This document shows, piece after piece, positions 33,047-44,499 of a DNA stretch of 64,000 nt; positions within the stretch are counted from its first letter, which is position 1, and every line of letters begins with the position of its first letter. The notes under the pieces were generated by a model. It did no database searches. It was not told the origin of the DNA and was given only the letters and a program-made list of their open reading frames with translations. The DNA comes from Diphasiastrum complanatum. Lineage: Eukaryota > Streptophyta > Lycopodiopsida > Lycopodiales > Lycopodiaceae. Location: assembly GCA_029204225.1 (NCBI GenBank), contig CM055096.1:66686370-66750369 (forward strand), written 5' to 3'. Both the position numbers and the translations under genes were made by a program.

Positions 33047-34110
33047 GACACTACATTATTATTTGAGATGATGCAATCAAAGTACATTTGAAGCACCAAC
33101 TTGAAGAGTCATCGTAAGGAAATCTTGTGAGGAAGTCATGATTGTTCAAGGACGTCCCCTTCTTTATACAAAAAACAGTTTTTGACAAATCTGGGTCTAT
33201 GTATCGAAATGAGTTTCAACAAGCCCTAGGATAGTGTTATACCATAACAAAGCAAATACCTTCGAATCCCATTTAATCTTGTCTTACGATAGTTTTAGAA
33301 GTACATCATTGCATATACCTATCTTTTCTATAATCAAAGAAGTGTTTGCCATCTATGTACATACCTGGATCGATGGATTTTGAAGTGCTTCGAAAACAGA
33401 TGGATTAGAGTTGAAGACTCAAGTATCAATAATGAATCACAACAAAGGCTGCAAAGGACATACATTTCACTTCTTATGTAAACATACATACAATATATGA
33501 ATTTTCAGCAAAAAGAGCATGAATGTAGTTGAAAAAAAGATGGTTCATCATTGTCCATCAATGATGGGCTACCAAAAATTATGTTCTGAGTTACAAATCA
33601 GAAAAGAGTGATGATCAAAAGCATTCAAGTGCACTTAATGGTGGTTGTCCATTGTTGTCCCTTCAAGGACTTTTAGCTATGAATGATCTACAGCTCATAC
33701 AAAATGTTTTCTATGAAAGAGCATAGTGATTATACATCAGTCGCTCTACCATCGATGTGGACATATTCCATTCAAACCAGACATATGTACAAAGTTGTTG
33801 CCAATCAATCAATGCAAAGTAGAAGAGTGCAGAATGATGGGTAGTAGGTTGTGCTCCAACGCTTGAAACATCAAGCAATTGTGTGCAAGACACTATCCAC
33901 TTATTGAAGATATGTTCATAATAAAAGCTTCAATATGCATAATGGATATAGCATCAAACCTCTGACCAAGTAAGCGCCAAATCGTTGCGAATGCGCTTGT
34001 AGATGGGCGATGTGCTCTCAAGCCTCCTTTGGTAAGAAATATAGGAAGAGGGAGAAGAAGGAGAATGGTGGTAGTGAGGGAGTATGCCACCCTTATATAA
34101 GCAATCTATG
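33047..34110 (-). repeat. long direct repeat, copy R1, with conserved small ORF
   Basis: Homologous over its length to 38588-39480, with about 190 bp (roughly 33480-33670) missing in the other copy. Both copies start TTGACACTAC and end at ACCCTTATATAAG. On the minus strand a TATATAAG box is followed by ATGGCATACTCC, opening a 65-codon ORF (33893-34090) with a hydrophobic N-terminus (MAYSLTTTILLLLPLPIFL). The repeat may be a pair of LTRs or a duplicated gene segment; neither is proven. Confidence 0.7.
33893..34090 (-). CDS. small ORF with signal-peptide-like N-terminus
   Basis: 65 codons. Residues 8-19 are strongly hydrophobic, followed by FLTKGGLRAHRPSTSAFATIW. The paralogue at 39266-39463 keeps start, length and stop. 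The two differ by about a fifth of residues. A TATA-like box (CTTATATAAG) lies about 20 bp upstream of the ATG in both, too close for a normal 5' UTR, so translation is doubtful. Confidence 0.25.
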   Translation of the reverse strand: MAYSLTTTILLLLPLPIFLTKGGLRAHRPSTSAFATIWRLLGQRFDAISIMHIEAFIMNISSISG

Positions 34111-35390
34111 AATTTCTTTCTTTTACCCATTCCCTGATCACAAGCGACAGAACTTGGATTGTTGAGGTTGAATGAGCCCATCCTTTTATTAGAATTTTAA
34201 AAGAACTTGTCTTGAAGCATAGAAAAGTTAGGTCTCTTGAGAAGTCGTTCAATTTCTTTAGTATTATTGGCATCACCCATGTTTGCAAGGAGTTTGGCAG
34301 AAGGGTTTGCAGCAAGCTCTATAGATGCATCAATCATGTGGTGGCGTATAAACATGAAAGTCAAGTGTGATTTGACGACATCTCTAGCTGGCTTGTGTAG
34401 CCATAGAAAGAGGCATTCATTTGATTCTGGAAAGAAGCACCAGGGAAAAATTTACTCAGATTGTTCATCATGTACCAAACAACATGATCCAACCAAATAA
34501 TGGAAGAATCAATCTTCGACTTATCACCACATTTGCATTTCAAGAAGGGTCTTTTCTAGTTCCAAATTTTGGCTTGGTGAAGATTCATTCTATTGAAACC
34601 AGTATCAAAATGTCCTCGTACTCAAAAGACATGTTTGCTCAGAAAGACATCGAGAAGGCTCAAATTTATTCACGTATAATATTGTCAAAGGCAATGGGTG
34701 TTTCAAGGGCATAATTTTTGTTTAAAGTAGCAAGTTTACAAGTCTGTACCTCTTTTTCAATAAGGTGTGCAAGTACAATCCATAGTTCAACTAGTATGGG
34801 AGCAAGAAAGTTGCCTGAAGGTAGACTCCAAAGTTTGTAAGCAGCATTGGAAGATTTGAATTCGATAGTATGATTGGGGACTATAGGGATTTGATAGTTT
34901 TGAGACTAAAAAAATTCAAAGGTAGACTGGTCACCGATATCACAGATGTCTTGGGAGAAAATTTCAAGTTGTGGAGCACTATCTTCATCCAACTCATCTA
35001 GAGGGACAAGAGGGTATGGAGATGGAGGTGTATCGGGGATGGTAGGAGTAAGTTTAGCAAAAAGAAGGCCATTTTTTTTTCTAGACACGAAAAAACTTTT
35101 CTGATATGCAAATTATAAAATCTTTTCTCATCTTCATATTTATCAGCTAGCCCAGCTAAATCAGCAGCAAAATTTTCAATAATGCCCAAAAGGGTCAATC
35201 TTGTTTTGACCGTACTCTATGTAAATCTTAACATAATGTAAAGTATCCAAAAGATCGATAATGCAGAGCACCTTATCTTCTGGTCCGGCGGCATTACAGT
35301 AGCACGATTAGTCTCAATGGTAAAATTATGCAACATAACAGCTCTTTCCATGCAACATATCAAAGTCTGAATGATATATTTTGAGGAGGA
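34106..35390 (-). pseudogene. decayed coding region, family not recognised
   Basis: Successive minus-strand frames read like one protein broken by stops and shifts: MERAVMLHNFTIETNRATVM and NFAADLAGLADKYEDEKRFY (about 35350-35100), LAPILVELWIVLAHLIEKEV (about 34800), SIIWLDHVVWYMMNNLSKFF (about 34500), HLTFMFIRHHMIDASIELAA (about 34350) and KLNDFSRDLTFLCF (about 34250). Lengths and composition favour real ancestry. It may be a gag-like or host-derived gene, and I assign no function. Confidence 0.4.
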
Positions 35391-35983
35391 AGAGGCTCCC
35401 CATAACCCAGTTCTATGGCATCATGAAACCATCCTGAGGACTAAACATAACAAAAAGGCCTATGTTAGCTCAAGTTACAAGCTAAGATTCACTAGTTATG
35501 CTAGAAAGCAGGACTTAAGCTAGAAGGAGGCTAAAGATGAGCAATTAATACAAATTGAATAAAGGAATACAATGCTGCCCTACATATACCCTCTCCCAGA
35601 ATCAAATAGAGGATTCAAAAAAAGGGAAGGAAAAAGGATTTGGAGGGAAAATAGTGCGCCCTCCCAATAGGAGGACCCCCACTCCAAATCAACGTGACCA
35701 AGTCCTAAAAATATGACCAAATAGGGCCCAAGGCCAGTATATGAATTAAAAAGGGCCTGCTTATGCATGAATAAAAGAATGGACACGACGAATGTAATGA
35801 GCCAAGTCCATAACTCTCCCCTGCAGAAAAACAAAGCCCTCCACTAGCTAACAAGCATATTGACTATCTAGAACAATAAGGTAAGCATGCTAGATACTAA
35901 AAAATCATGAACTAATGGAAATACTGATGGAGAGGACATAAGTCGTCACAACGAAAACCCCAAAAGTATCATAACTGTGTAAA
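35391..35983. other. non-coding stretch left of the chromodomain element
   Basis: No protein motif. It is the expected place for the 3' LTR of the minus-strand gypsy element that ends at 35984, but I cannot identify LTR ends or a partner repeat. Confidence 0.4.
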
Positions 35984-37810
35984 TCAAGTACTACAAGCAA
36001 ATACTAAAAGAATAGTCATAGCTAGCCGAATCATGACATCTACAATGACATCTGTAGTAGAGGAGAGAACTAAAGCCATGAGGGCTCGAGCCTGCTCTAC
36101 CAATATTGGTGTATGATAAAAGACATCAATAGGCTCCCAAGTGGCTTCCTCAAGAGGGCGACCATCCCACTGTACTAAAAACTGAACATGCCTACAACGT
36201 TGACTATACTGAAGGTGAATCTGATGGATGGCAGCTGGCAAAAAAGTAAACAGCTCTGGCTCTATAGGAAATGTGAGATCGCGAGGAGCATCATCCTCAA
36301 TGGCAGCTCGTAAAAGGCTAACATGAAAGATATCACAGTCTCATATAGAATCAAGCAAGTGTAACCGGTATGTAATAGGGTTGAGGCGATCCAAGATACA
36401 GTAAGGCCCATAATAGCGTGGTGCAAGCTTCTCAGTAGAAATGTGACCCTGCACAAAGTGATGACGTGCAAAGCGTAATCGGAGGTAAACCATATCACCA
36501 ACCTGAAACTCATCATGACGGCGATGAAGATCAATAGAAGTCTAATAGCGCTACTGAACATGCTGTAAGTGAGTAGTAGCCCTAGCAATAAGCTCGCGAG
36601 CACCGAATAAAAAAGAAGCAATGGTAACTGGTGTATCATCGGGAGGAAGAGGCACCCCTGATAAAAGTGGAGCATACCCATGAGCCAATAAGAAAGGTGA
36701 AACTCTAGTGTTGGTACTAACAGAGCTATTATAGCTATCAAACATAAATGTTGATTCCAATCCTTCCCGGAAGGAGAAACAAAATGTCGAAGGATCCGAT
36801 TTAGGACCTCAATCTGCCCATCAGCAGTAGAATGATATGTAGTGCCCATCAGAAGCTGTATTATGTATAAGCTCTGTCCAGAATGTAGATGTAAACTTAC
36901 TATCCCGATCGGATAGGATAGTACGTGGCATACCATGCAGGCAAAAAAATATCTGATAGAAAAAGACGTGGGCACTGCTCAACTGTAATAGTATCGCGGA
37001 CCGGTATAAAGTGTGTCTATTTTGAGAATCGATCCACCATCACCATACAAGAGTCATGACCACGACGAGTATGAGGAAGACCAAGGGTAAAGTTCATAGA
37101 AATATCCGTCCACTGGCGATGAGGAATGGGCCAACCGTTGGAGCAAACCAGCGGACTTAGCAGGGGAATATTTATTATAGGCACAAAAAGAAAAATCATG
37201 AATAAGATGGGCTAGCTCAGACTTCATGGATGGCCAATAGAAATGGTCCTGAAGACATGCATAAGACTTCTGAAAACCAAAATGGCCACCAATAGGGAAA
37301 GCATGAGCATCAAACAACAATTGAGGATGAATGGACAGAGAACTGGGAATACATAAAGCACCATACTGGTATAAATGATCATGAACAACAGTATAAATCA
37401 GAAACTTCCGAGAGGAGGAAAGGGGACAAGTAAGATAAACATCAGAAAAGTCAGAACAAGACAAATATGACGGTAAATCATCAAACCAAGAAGGAACTGA
37501 AGCAGCAATACTATGTAACAATGCAAGAAGACGAGATAAAGCATCAGCTGCCGTGTTTGCCTTGTCTGGACGATACAAAATATCAAAATGAAAAGACTGT
37601 AAAGATTGTAACCAATGATATTGACGATCACTAAGATCACGTCGAGAAAAAAGATAATGGAGAGACTGATGATCAGTAATAATATCAAAGGGAACACGAT
37701 ACAAATAATGGTGCCATTTCTTAAGAGCATGGATGACAACAAGTAGCTCTTTTTCATGTAATAAAAAAATAAGGGACTGAGAAAGTTGATTAATGGACAA
37801 CAGATGTGCA
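35984..37810 (-). pseudogene. Ty3/gypsy chromovirus pol remnant: RNase H, integrase, chromodomain
   Basis: From the right: RNase H (HEKELLVVIHALKKWHHYLY, IITDHQSLHYLFSRRDLSDRQ, NTAADALSRL), the integrase zinc-binding region (GGHFGFQKSYACLQDHFYWPSM) and the integrase core start ([27 protein letters not shown]). Decayed integrase frames follow to about 36262, ending in a chromodomain (RHVQFLVQWDGRPLEEATWEP) at about 36190-36100. Chromodomains target integration to particular chromatin. The element is 5'-truncated in RNase H near 37810, with no RT, protease or gag, and carries several frameshifts. Confidence 0.87.
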
Positions 37811-38587
37811 AGGCCAGTAATTAGAATGGTTCTAACAAAATGGAAAAAAAAGGAAAGAGGAGGGTGTGAGGTAGCAAATATGAACTAGAATAGGGGGCTG
37901 GAATAGAGCAGTATGTGAGCAAAAAGACAACAAGTAGATAGTCGGATTTATACCTCAAGGATGCATAGAGAGAGAGATTAGATTAACAGAACAAAGCTCC
38001 TCTTGACAATTCAAGACCAAACCTTTTAAAAACCTTCATTCATAAACCAACAGGGAAAAACATACGCAAAACTGCACAAGTTAGCACAATGAGGAAGACA
38101 AGTGTCAACGGTGAATGTCAGTAGTTATCCATGTACAAAATAAACTCACCAACTTGACAACATGCAATACCAATGAAATCATATAGTCCAATTTCCCAAC
38201 TAAATATTGCTAATAGCGATAGGCCAAACCATACCCTCACCATATCTTGGCTTCTGGCATTCTGATCAGTATATTGGTATTGGTCATTATCTTTATTCAA
38301 TCATTCATTATGTATTGAAATCTAGCTTTACTAAGTAGATTGGAAATAGCAAACTAGGAGTAGCTTGGATTTGTAAATAAGTATAGGGGCAAATTCATGC
38401 CATACAAATACTTGTACCTGTCCTACGAAGAACAGGTGATGTACAGTTTTCAGAACTCTTGAACATATCCATGCTTTCCAAGAGCACGCCAACTATCCTC
38501 CTATTTTATGCATCTTATAACCTAATTGTGTCTTATTTTGAAGTAAAACAATACCTGTGTGTATATATACCAATTCCATTCACGGAT
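37811..38587. other. non-coding stretch with a shared dispersed segment
   Basis: 37960-38110 (short GAGAGAGA, then CTTGACAATTCAAGACCAAAC and AACAGG, GAGGAAGACA) matches 6388-6600 next to another (AG)n tract, so a dispersed repeat is present. Otherwise nothing recognised. Confidence 0.5.
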
Positions 38588-39480
38588 ATTGACACTACAC
38601 TATTATTTGCGATAATGCAATCAAAGTACGTTTGAAGCACCAACCGGAATAGTTGTCGTAAGGGAATCCTGTGAGGAAGTCATGATTGTTCAAGGACGTC
38701 TCCTTCTTTATACGAAAAACAGTTTTCGACAAATCCTGGTCTATGTATTGAAATGAGTTTCAACAAGCCCCAGGATAGTGTTACAAAATATACCATAACA
38801 AAGCAAGTACCTTCGAATCCTATTTAATCTTGTCTTACGATAGTTTTAGAAGTGCAACATTGCATATACCTATCTTTTCTATAATCAAAGAAGTGTTGCC
38901 ATTTATGTACATACCGGGATCGATGGATTTCGAAGTGCTCAAAAACATATGGATTAGAGTCGAAGACTCCAGTATCAATAGTGAATCACGACAAAGACTA
39001 TAAAGAACATACATTTCACTTGTTATGATATCTATGAATGATTTACAACTCAAACAAAATGTTTTCTATGCAAGAGCATAGTGATTATACATCATTTCCA
39101 ATGCTCTACCATCATTGGTCCAGGGATGGATAGATTCCATTCAAACCATACATATATACAAAGTTGTTGCCAACCAATCAATGTAAAGTAGAAGTGTGCA
39201 AAATGATGGATAGCAGGCCACGCTCCAGCGCTGGAAACATCAAGCAATCATGTGCAAGACACTATCTACCTACTTATTGTAGATATGTTCATAATCAAAG
39301 CTTCAATATGCATAATAAATACAACATGAAACCTTTTACCAAGTAATTGCCGAATCGTTACCAATGCGCTTATAGATGGGCAATGTGCACTCAAGCCTCC
39401 TTTGGTTAGGAAGATAGGAAGAGGGAGGAGGAGGAGAATGATGGTAGTGAGGGAGTATGCCACCCTTATATAAGTAATAG
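38588..39480 (-). repeat. long direct repeat, copy R2
   Basis: Partner of 33047-34110 in the same orientation, 4.5 kb away, with the chromodomain element and the unidentified coding region between them. It keeps the TATATAAG box and the 65-codon ORF at 39266-39463 (MAYSLTTIILLLLPLPIFL). Divergence is roughly 10% by eye, so it is an old duplication. Confidence 0.7.
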
Positions 39481-39705
39481 CTTTTGCTCTATGTATGAGA
39501 TACGACTAAGTGAGACATCCATTTGGTAACTTGTAAAGAGAGCAACAATTTTTGTCTGTAGGATGACATTTCATTGACCTTGGCCATCGAACTTATATCA
39601 AGTGCAAATTGGGGGGGGTTCCAAAAATACCAATATTTGGTACGAGACTTACAGTTAACTAAGACAAGTCTCCCAGCATTGTTTGTATTTAAAATGTCGT
39701 GGAAT

Positions 39706-39707
<2 letters not shown>

Positions 39708-39758
<51 letters not shown>
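39708..39758 (+). repeat. (AG)n tract, about 51 bp
   Basis: Pure GA/AG run, purine strand on plus, as with the other large AG tracts here. Confidence 0.95.
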
Positions 39759-39760
<2 letters not shown>

Positions 39761-39789
39761 TGAAAAAAAGTACAAAAAGGACCAAGAGT

Positions 39790-40500
39790 GGATACTAATC
39801 TGATCCTCAAGAGGGATTGGTTGTCAGATTACTTGATTTATCAATCTACTTGAGATTAAGATCAATCTAGATCAATTCTAGACACAAAATCCTAACAAGA
39901 ACAATCATTAATTGAAGGTAGGTGTACTATCTGGTTTCCCACGTGTGAAACCTTGTCTGAGTATGGACTCCAACCTGAAAATCCAGTACACATTGATAGC
40001 ACCTCAAAACAATCAAAACAAATGTAGACAAATGGAGAGAATCACTCAAAATTGCTTCCAAAACCAAGATTGGTGTCTCACAATGATTATGGCCAAATGT
40101 GGCTCTATATATACAATAACTGGTATTGATCATCCCTCTGATCCCACATGTGTGAAGGTGCTTTGTCATATGATGATTCATCATGCAAAACTGACACTTG
40201 GACAAAACCTTCTATTCCTTCTATATGGAGATTTACTTGGAAATGTTGTAGAAGTCAAAATTTGTCTACTTCAGCTTATTCCACATGTGAGAGTTGTCCT
40301 CTACACATGGGATATGACATCTAACCAAAGGATGTGCTCATGCAATCAATAGATTGATGCCATTTTTAAAAATATGTCTAGAAAACTAGTTTTTGGTCAT
40401 TTTAGCCACTAGAACTTGAATTAATGTACAACATATATGATTATGGTACATGACAAGTACACTAGTTTCACACGTGGGAACATGCTCAACACATGTGTGT
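39790..40500. mobile_element. possible diverged copia solo LTR
   Basis: Contains TTCCCACGTGTGAA (39936-39949), GTCTGAGTATGGACTCCAACC and CTCTATATATACAATAACTGG in the same order and spacing as the palindrome, GTCTGAGTACTG and CTATATATACATG in the 682-bp LTR. An inverted copy TTCACACGTGGGAA is at 40467-40480. Ends and target duplication are not visible. The 146-codon ORF (39912-40352) across it has no protein-like features. Confidence 0.45.
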
Positions 40501-40549
40501 GTATCTATATACAAGATTTTTGGCCTCTACCAAGCTTATTTTTGCATTT

Positions 40550-40676
<127 letters not shown>

Positions 40677-41985
40677 AAATAGCACATTTTGTTTTGAAAA
40701 TAGATTCGCCTTGATTGATCAATTAATTGATTGACTCACCTTAGTACATCAATGTGTTATCAATTATGTATACATAGTAGTTGTACAATTAAAAGAAACT
40801 TAACTGATACATTTACAAGATAAATTTAGGCAATGTTAAGAATAGAGTCTGTAATGTTATGTCCTTTGACAAAGTCGAATTACTCAGTAGACAACCCAAG
40901 ATTCAAGAGGGGAGAAATGCAAGGCCATGGCTTTTGCCAAAAATTCATGAGCGGTATTGAGCATAGTAAGAGGGTGAAAGTTAGCTAGGGTTTGGGGAAG
41001 GAGCTTTTTGACAATGTTCAATCCTTCAAAGACAAAGAGGAGTAAACCTAAAGAATAAGCATGGAGTTTTAAATAGAGAAAGTTAGGTCCCAAATGTCAT
41101 TAACTTAACAAAAAACCCAAGAATAATTTTTTCAAGATAGGGACTTTTCCCAAGAGGGAGAGAAAAGAGGTCAAGGTGCAGCTTTTCTACTGTAAAAAGA
41201 CCATTCAGCAAGAACCATTAGCAAGGAGAAAAGGGCCAGAGGCATAAAAGGAAAGCAGTATGTCAAGATTAGACTAATCGGAAGAAGAAAAGTTTTAAAA
41301 ACAAAGAGATAAAACGTTTGAATCATGAAGAGAGTAAAAAAGAGTCCAATCTTCAACAACAAGTGGATAAACGAAACATATCGCCTACTACAAAAAGTGC
41401 GAAAAGAGGTGGAAGAGAGCGTGACTAAAAACCATTTGAGTGTACATAACAAATGACTTGGGCAGTGGAATTGAAGGTTGGCAAACAAATTACCATCAAA
41501 AATCCAACCGAGTTTTTTTTACTACCATTATTATGTTTCTACTAGTATTGCTCATTATAACCACCCAACAATGCATTGAAATGTGGTAATGATCAATTTT
41601 TTTTTAATTATAAAATGAATACTCAATGATTTTATTGATAATAAGCTCAAACAAGAGCAGGTTGCAGTAAAGTTAAGATTAATCCAAATTTTGGCACTAA
41701 AAATAAAAGTGCATACACTATTTTCAAATCCATCAATATAATTTCATTAATGCACATAAATATAAAGTCTTTCAAAACAATTTTCCCTACACACTAATAG
41801 TTTATATAAAAACCATTATTTTAATGCCAAAAGTTTCAGTTAGAAGCAAAAATCAAAAGCCTTCTTAATAATATTAATTTTTTTTTTTTGTACTTTTTCC
41901 AATGAACCAATGACAAAAGCATGATTAATATAAATTATGGACGAAGAATTATACTCCCAATAAACCAATGAGAATTTTCCATTTT

Positions 41986-42156
41986 GAATATAATATTGTA
42001 ATAAACTCACCCAAAGTATTATAGACTCTTCCACGACATTTAGAATATAATATTGTAATAACCTCACCCCAGGTATTATAGACTCTTAAACGAAATTTTG
42101 AATATAATATTGTCATAAATTCATCCCAAGCATACACTCTCATATGAAAATGGTCA
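41986..42156. repeat. 57-bp tandem repeat, three copies
   Basis: GAATATAATATTGT recurs at 41986, 42043 and 42100, exactly 57 bp apart, with CTCACCC and GTATTATAGACTCTT inside the units. As 57 is 19 codons, the minus strand stays open (41949-42143) and encodes a diverging 19-residue repeat around RVYNTxGExITILYSKxR. It lies about 0.4 kb past the LEA1 polyadenylation signal. Confidence 0.88.
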
Positions 42157-42565
42157 TAAAATCAATTAAAAACAATTATCAATAATTTATAACCATTCTA
42201 TTGAATTGAAGGTTAAAAACCTATACTTACAAGCGCTTGCAGATTTTAACAACCCTTCCCAAGAATGGACATTTCCAAATGTAACAATAGTTTTCATATT
42301 AATTATTATCTAATTAGTAACATTGCCTTATAACCATTATATTGAATTGCAGCTTAGCAACTTGTGCTTACAAATTGCAAACCATTCAATTTGTTATCGT
42401 TTTCTCACTTTTTCTTTCTTGAATCATCAAATGATTTTTCCCAAAGAAGTTTTGAGAGGACATATTGTTGTTAATTTTCCGAAACTAAATTTCCATCTTC
42501 GTTCAAAATTCTAACAAATCTTAGAAAGCAAAGCTTCTCCAATATTTCACATCCCCTTAGATGTT

Positions 42566-42571
42566 TTTATT
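42566..42571 (-). terminator. putative polyadenylation signal of LEA1
   Basis: AATAAA on the minus strand, 153 bases past the LEA1 stop codon, in a suitably AT-rich 3' UTR. Confidence 0.6.
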
Positions 42572-42723
42572 ACTTCAGAAGATTTCCATTACATACAATT
42601 ATCCAATCCTCCTACTGAAGTATCTAAGTACAATCTATATGTATGAACCGATCTACTATGATCAACAACAAAAACACTCCATCTATAATTGTTCTCTAAA
42701 CATACTAGTGTAAAATCAGCTGT

Positions 42724-43147
42724 TCAATCTTTAGTTCTGAATTTCGACTCATCAATTTCCACTCCTTTCTCTTGGGCAGCTTCTTCACCAGATTTTCCAC
42801 TAGAAGATAATCCTCCTTTACGCCCCATTTCCTGATACCCTTCCGTGCCCATCTGTCCCTTCCTCGTTTGCCCACCCTTGCTTCGTCCTGCATTCGATAT
42901 GGAAAATTATAATATCAGTCCAGAGTGATGAATGCGCGCAGCTGATGCCAGAAACATGTCCATAGATTTGATAAAATTGACATTAGCTATTACCTTCTGC
43001 AGCCCTCTTCTGAGCATCCAGGGACTTGCCTCCTGTTCCACCTGCTACAACAGTCTCCCCTTCCTGAGCTTTTTTGTTCAGTTCTCCCTTCTCTTCCTGA
43101 GAGAGCACCTCAACTTCTTTGGGATCGATCACTTTTTCCGTCGCCAT
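42724..43147 (-). CDS. group 1 LEA (Em-like) protein, two exons
   Basis: Exon 1 is 42994-43147 and exon 2 is 42724-42887. The 106-bp intron (42888-42993) begins GTAATAG and ends CAG, splitting a Gly codon after its first base. The product is 105 residues, close to the 90-110 usual for Em proteins. Diagnostic features: [20 protein letters not shown], then [17 protein letters not shown], one copy of the group 1 20-mer [20 protein letters not shown], then KGGLS and the C-terminal DESKFRTKD. The protein is very hydrophilic, without Cys or Trp. Em proteins are cytosolic/nuclear hydrophilins that accumulate in late embryos, spores or drying tissue and protect against water loss. No retroelement sequence interrupts it. 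The family is certain; the orthologue is not. Confidence 0.96.
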
Positions 43148-43165
43148 AACGTTTCAGATAAATTT

Positions 43166-43721
43166 CTAGTATTAAAAACAAGTCACAAATTTTGTTAGCT
43201 CTCCCACTGATTTTCGGACAAATTAAACCCACATAAGATTATCAACTCACATAATTTTTGAACTCAAAGGAACATGATCATATATATTTATATTTGGGAT
43301 AATGTGCACGATAGAAGTAATCGCAATCATTTCAGCTTGGTGGACATCTTCAACTCAAAATTTCAGCTTAGTAAACAATTAGGAACATCTTCACTCAACA
43401 GAAATCTAACCAACCGTTCTTGCACTTGAAGCACGATTCATACCAAAAAATTGACGACATCTCTGACGATTTCAGAGACACTACCACTTATAATCAGTAT
43501 AATGTACGAAATGTGTGACTCATTTTGATACAATTGTACCAAGTGAATACAATCTGCAAATTAAAAGCATTACACAGGACTACAATCTCATGTAGAACTA
43601 TGATTCAACTTTTAACCATCTTTCAGATTCTCAATGAGGCGAAAGCAAAACGCAACACTGCAGCTTTGGCTTCCGCCTCGTCCGTCTGCCCAGACGAGCT
43701 GCTCGACTGAAAACCACTCAC
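43166..43721 (-). other. probable 5' UTR intron of LEA1
   Basis: A strong donor CAG/GTGAGT lies at 43724-43716 and a T-rich acceptor ending TACTAG at 43166, 18 bases before the ATG. The intervening DNA is AT-rich while the putative first exon (about 43722-43805) is GC-rich. Inferred from splice consensus only. Confidence 0.45.
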
Positions 43722-43825
43722 CTGCACAGAAGATGAACCCTCCAAACTCTGACTTCGCCCAATCAAAGCAAGCAGCTCTCGTTCTGGATCGCACCTCACT
43801 GTCACAACTGCTTCAGCAAGGAGCT

Positions 43826-43834
43826 CCTTTTATT
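43826..43834 (-). promoter_or_regulatory. TATA-like box of LEA1
   Basis: AATAAAAGG on the minus strand, 12 bases downstream of the ABRE-like palindrome and just upstream of the GC-rich candidate first exon. Confidence 0.4.
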
Positions 43835-43845
43835 CTTTTCCAAGC

Positions 43846-43872
43846 CCACCACGTAAGATGTCTACGTGGTGG
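43846..43872. promoter_or_regulatory. paired ABRE-like palindrome upstream of LEA1
   Basis: CCACCACGTA and TACGTGGTGG form a perfect 10-bp inverted repeat with a 7-bp spacer. Each arm contains ACGTGG, the core of the abscisic acid response element bound by ABI5-type bZIPs, the known regulators of Em genes. The position next to a TATA-like box fits a LEA promoter. Confidence 0.7.
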
Positions 43873-44182
43873 AATCAAACAAGCCTTGGCTGCATGCACG
43901 CCCGCATTACTCCACGATCCATTCATCTCTTAGTATATTAAATTAGCAACTAGAAACTTGCAGCCCACAAAGGCTAGGACAAGTTAGTGATCCAAGGTTT
44001 GCTATCTACGTATCTCTACGAGCATATCGTTGAGCTGCCATGAAATAGGTTCCTACAATTTGAGAGACAAGTGATAACTAACCCAACATGTCTAGTAAAG
44101 TATGCCAATGACAAAACAAGGGTAACTAACACATGCCAATTTATAATGAGATCAAAAAATAGTTTCATAAGGGTGAATACAT

Positions 44183-44324
44183 CTCTTTGCTTGAGTTTGT
44201 ATTGCAATTCCTAGAAATTCAAATGATAGTTTGTACAGTCCAAGCTAGTAGTACTCTTTGCTTGAGTTTGTATTCCAATTCCTAGAAATTCAAATGATAG
44301 TTTGTACATTCCAAGCTAGTAGTA
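44183..44324. repeat. 71-bp tandem duplication
   Basis: The unit starting CTCTTTGCTTGAGTTTG at 44183 is repeated at 44254 with few changes, ending GCTAGTAGTA. Partial GCTAGTAGTA units follow to about 44355. Confidence 0.9.
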
Positions 44325-44499
44325 TTTGCTAGTAGTACTCTTTGCTAGTAGTATTGAACAAAGTGGAAGATTCAACTTTGAGAATAACATTTGCAACTAA
44401 GTAAAAGTGTGAATAGCTTATATAAGTCACAAAAAAAATTTCAATTAATTTCTTTTGTTAGATAGCCATTATTGTTGTAGACAATGGTCTGTTCATGTT

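Noticed and set aside
39912-40352. 146-codon plus-strand ORF as a gene
   Set aside because: Overlaps LTR-like sequence (G-box, TATATATA) and has no domain, signal or homologue I can see.
43634-43933. 99-codon plus-strand ORF and two minus-strand ORFs upstream of LEA1
   Set aside because: The region fits the GC-rich promoter and first exon of LEA1; the peptides lack family features.
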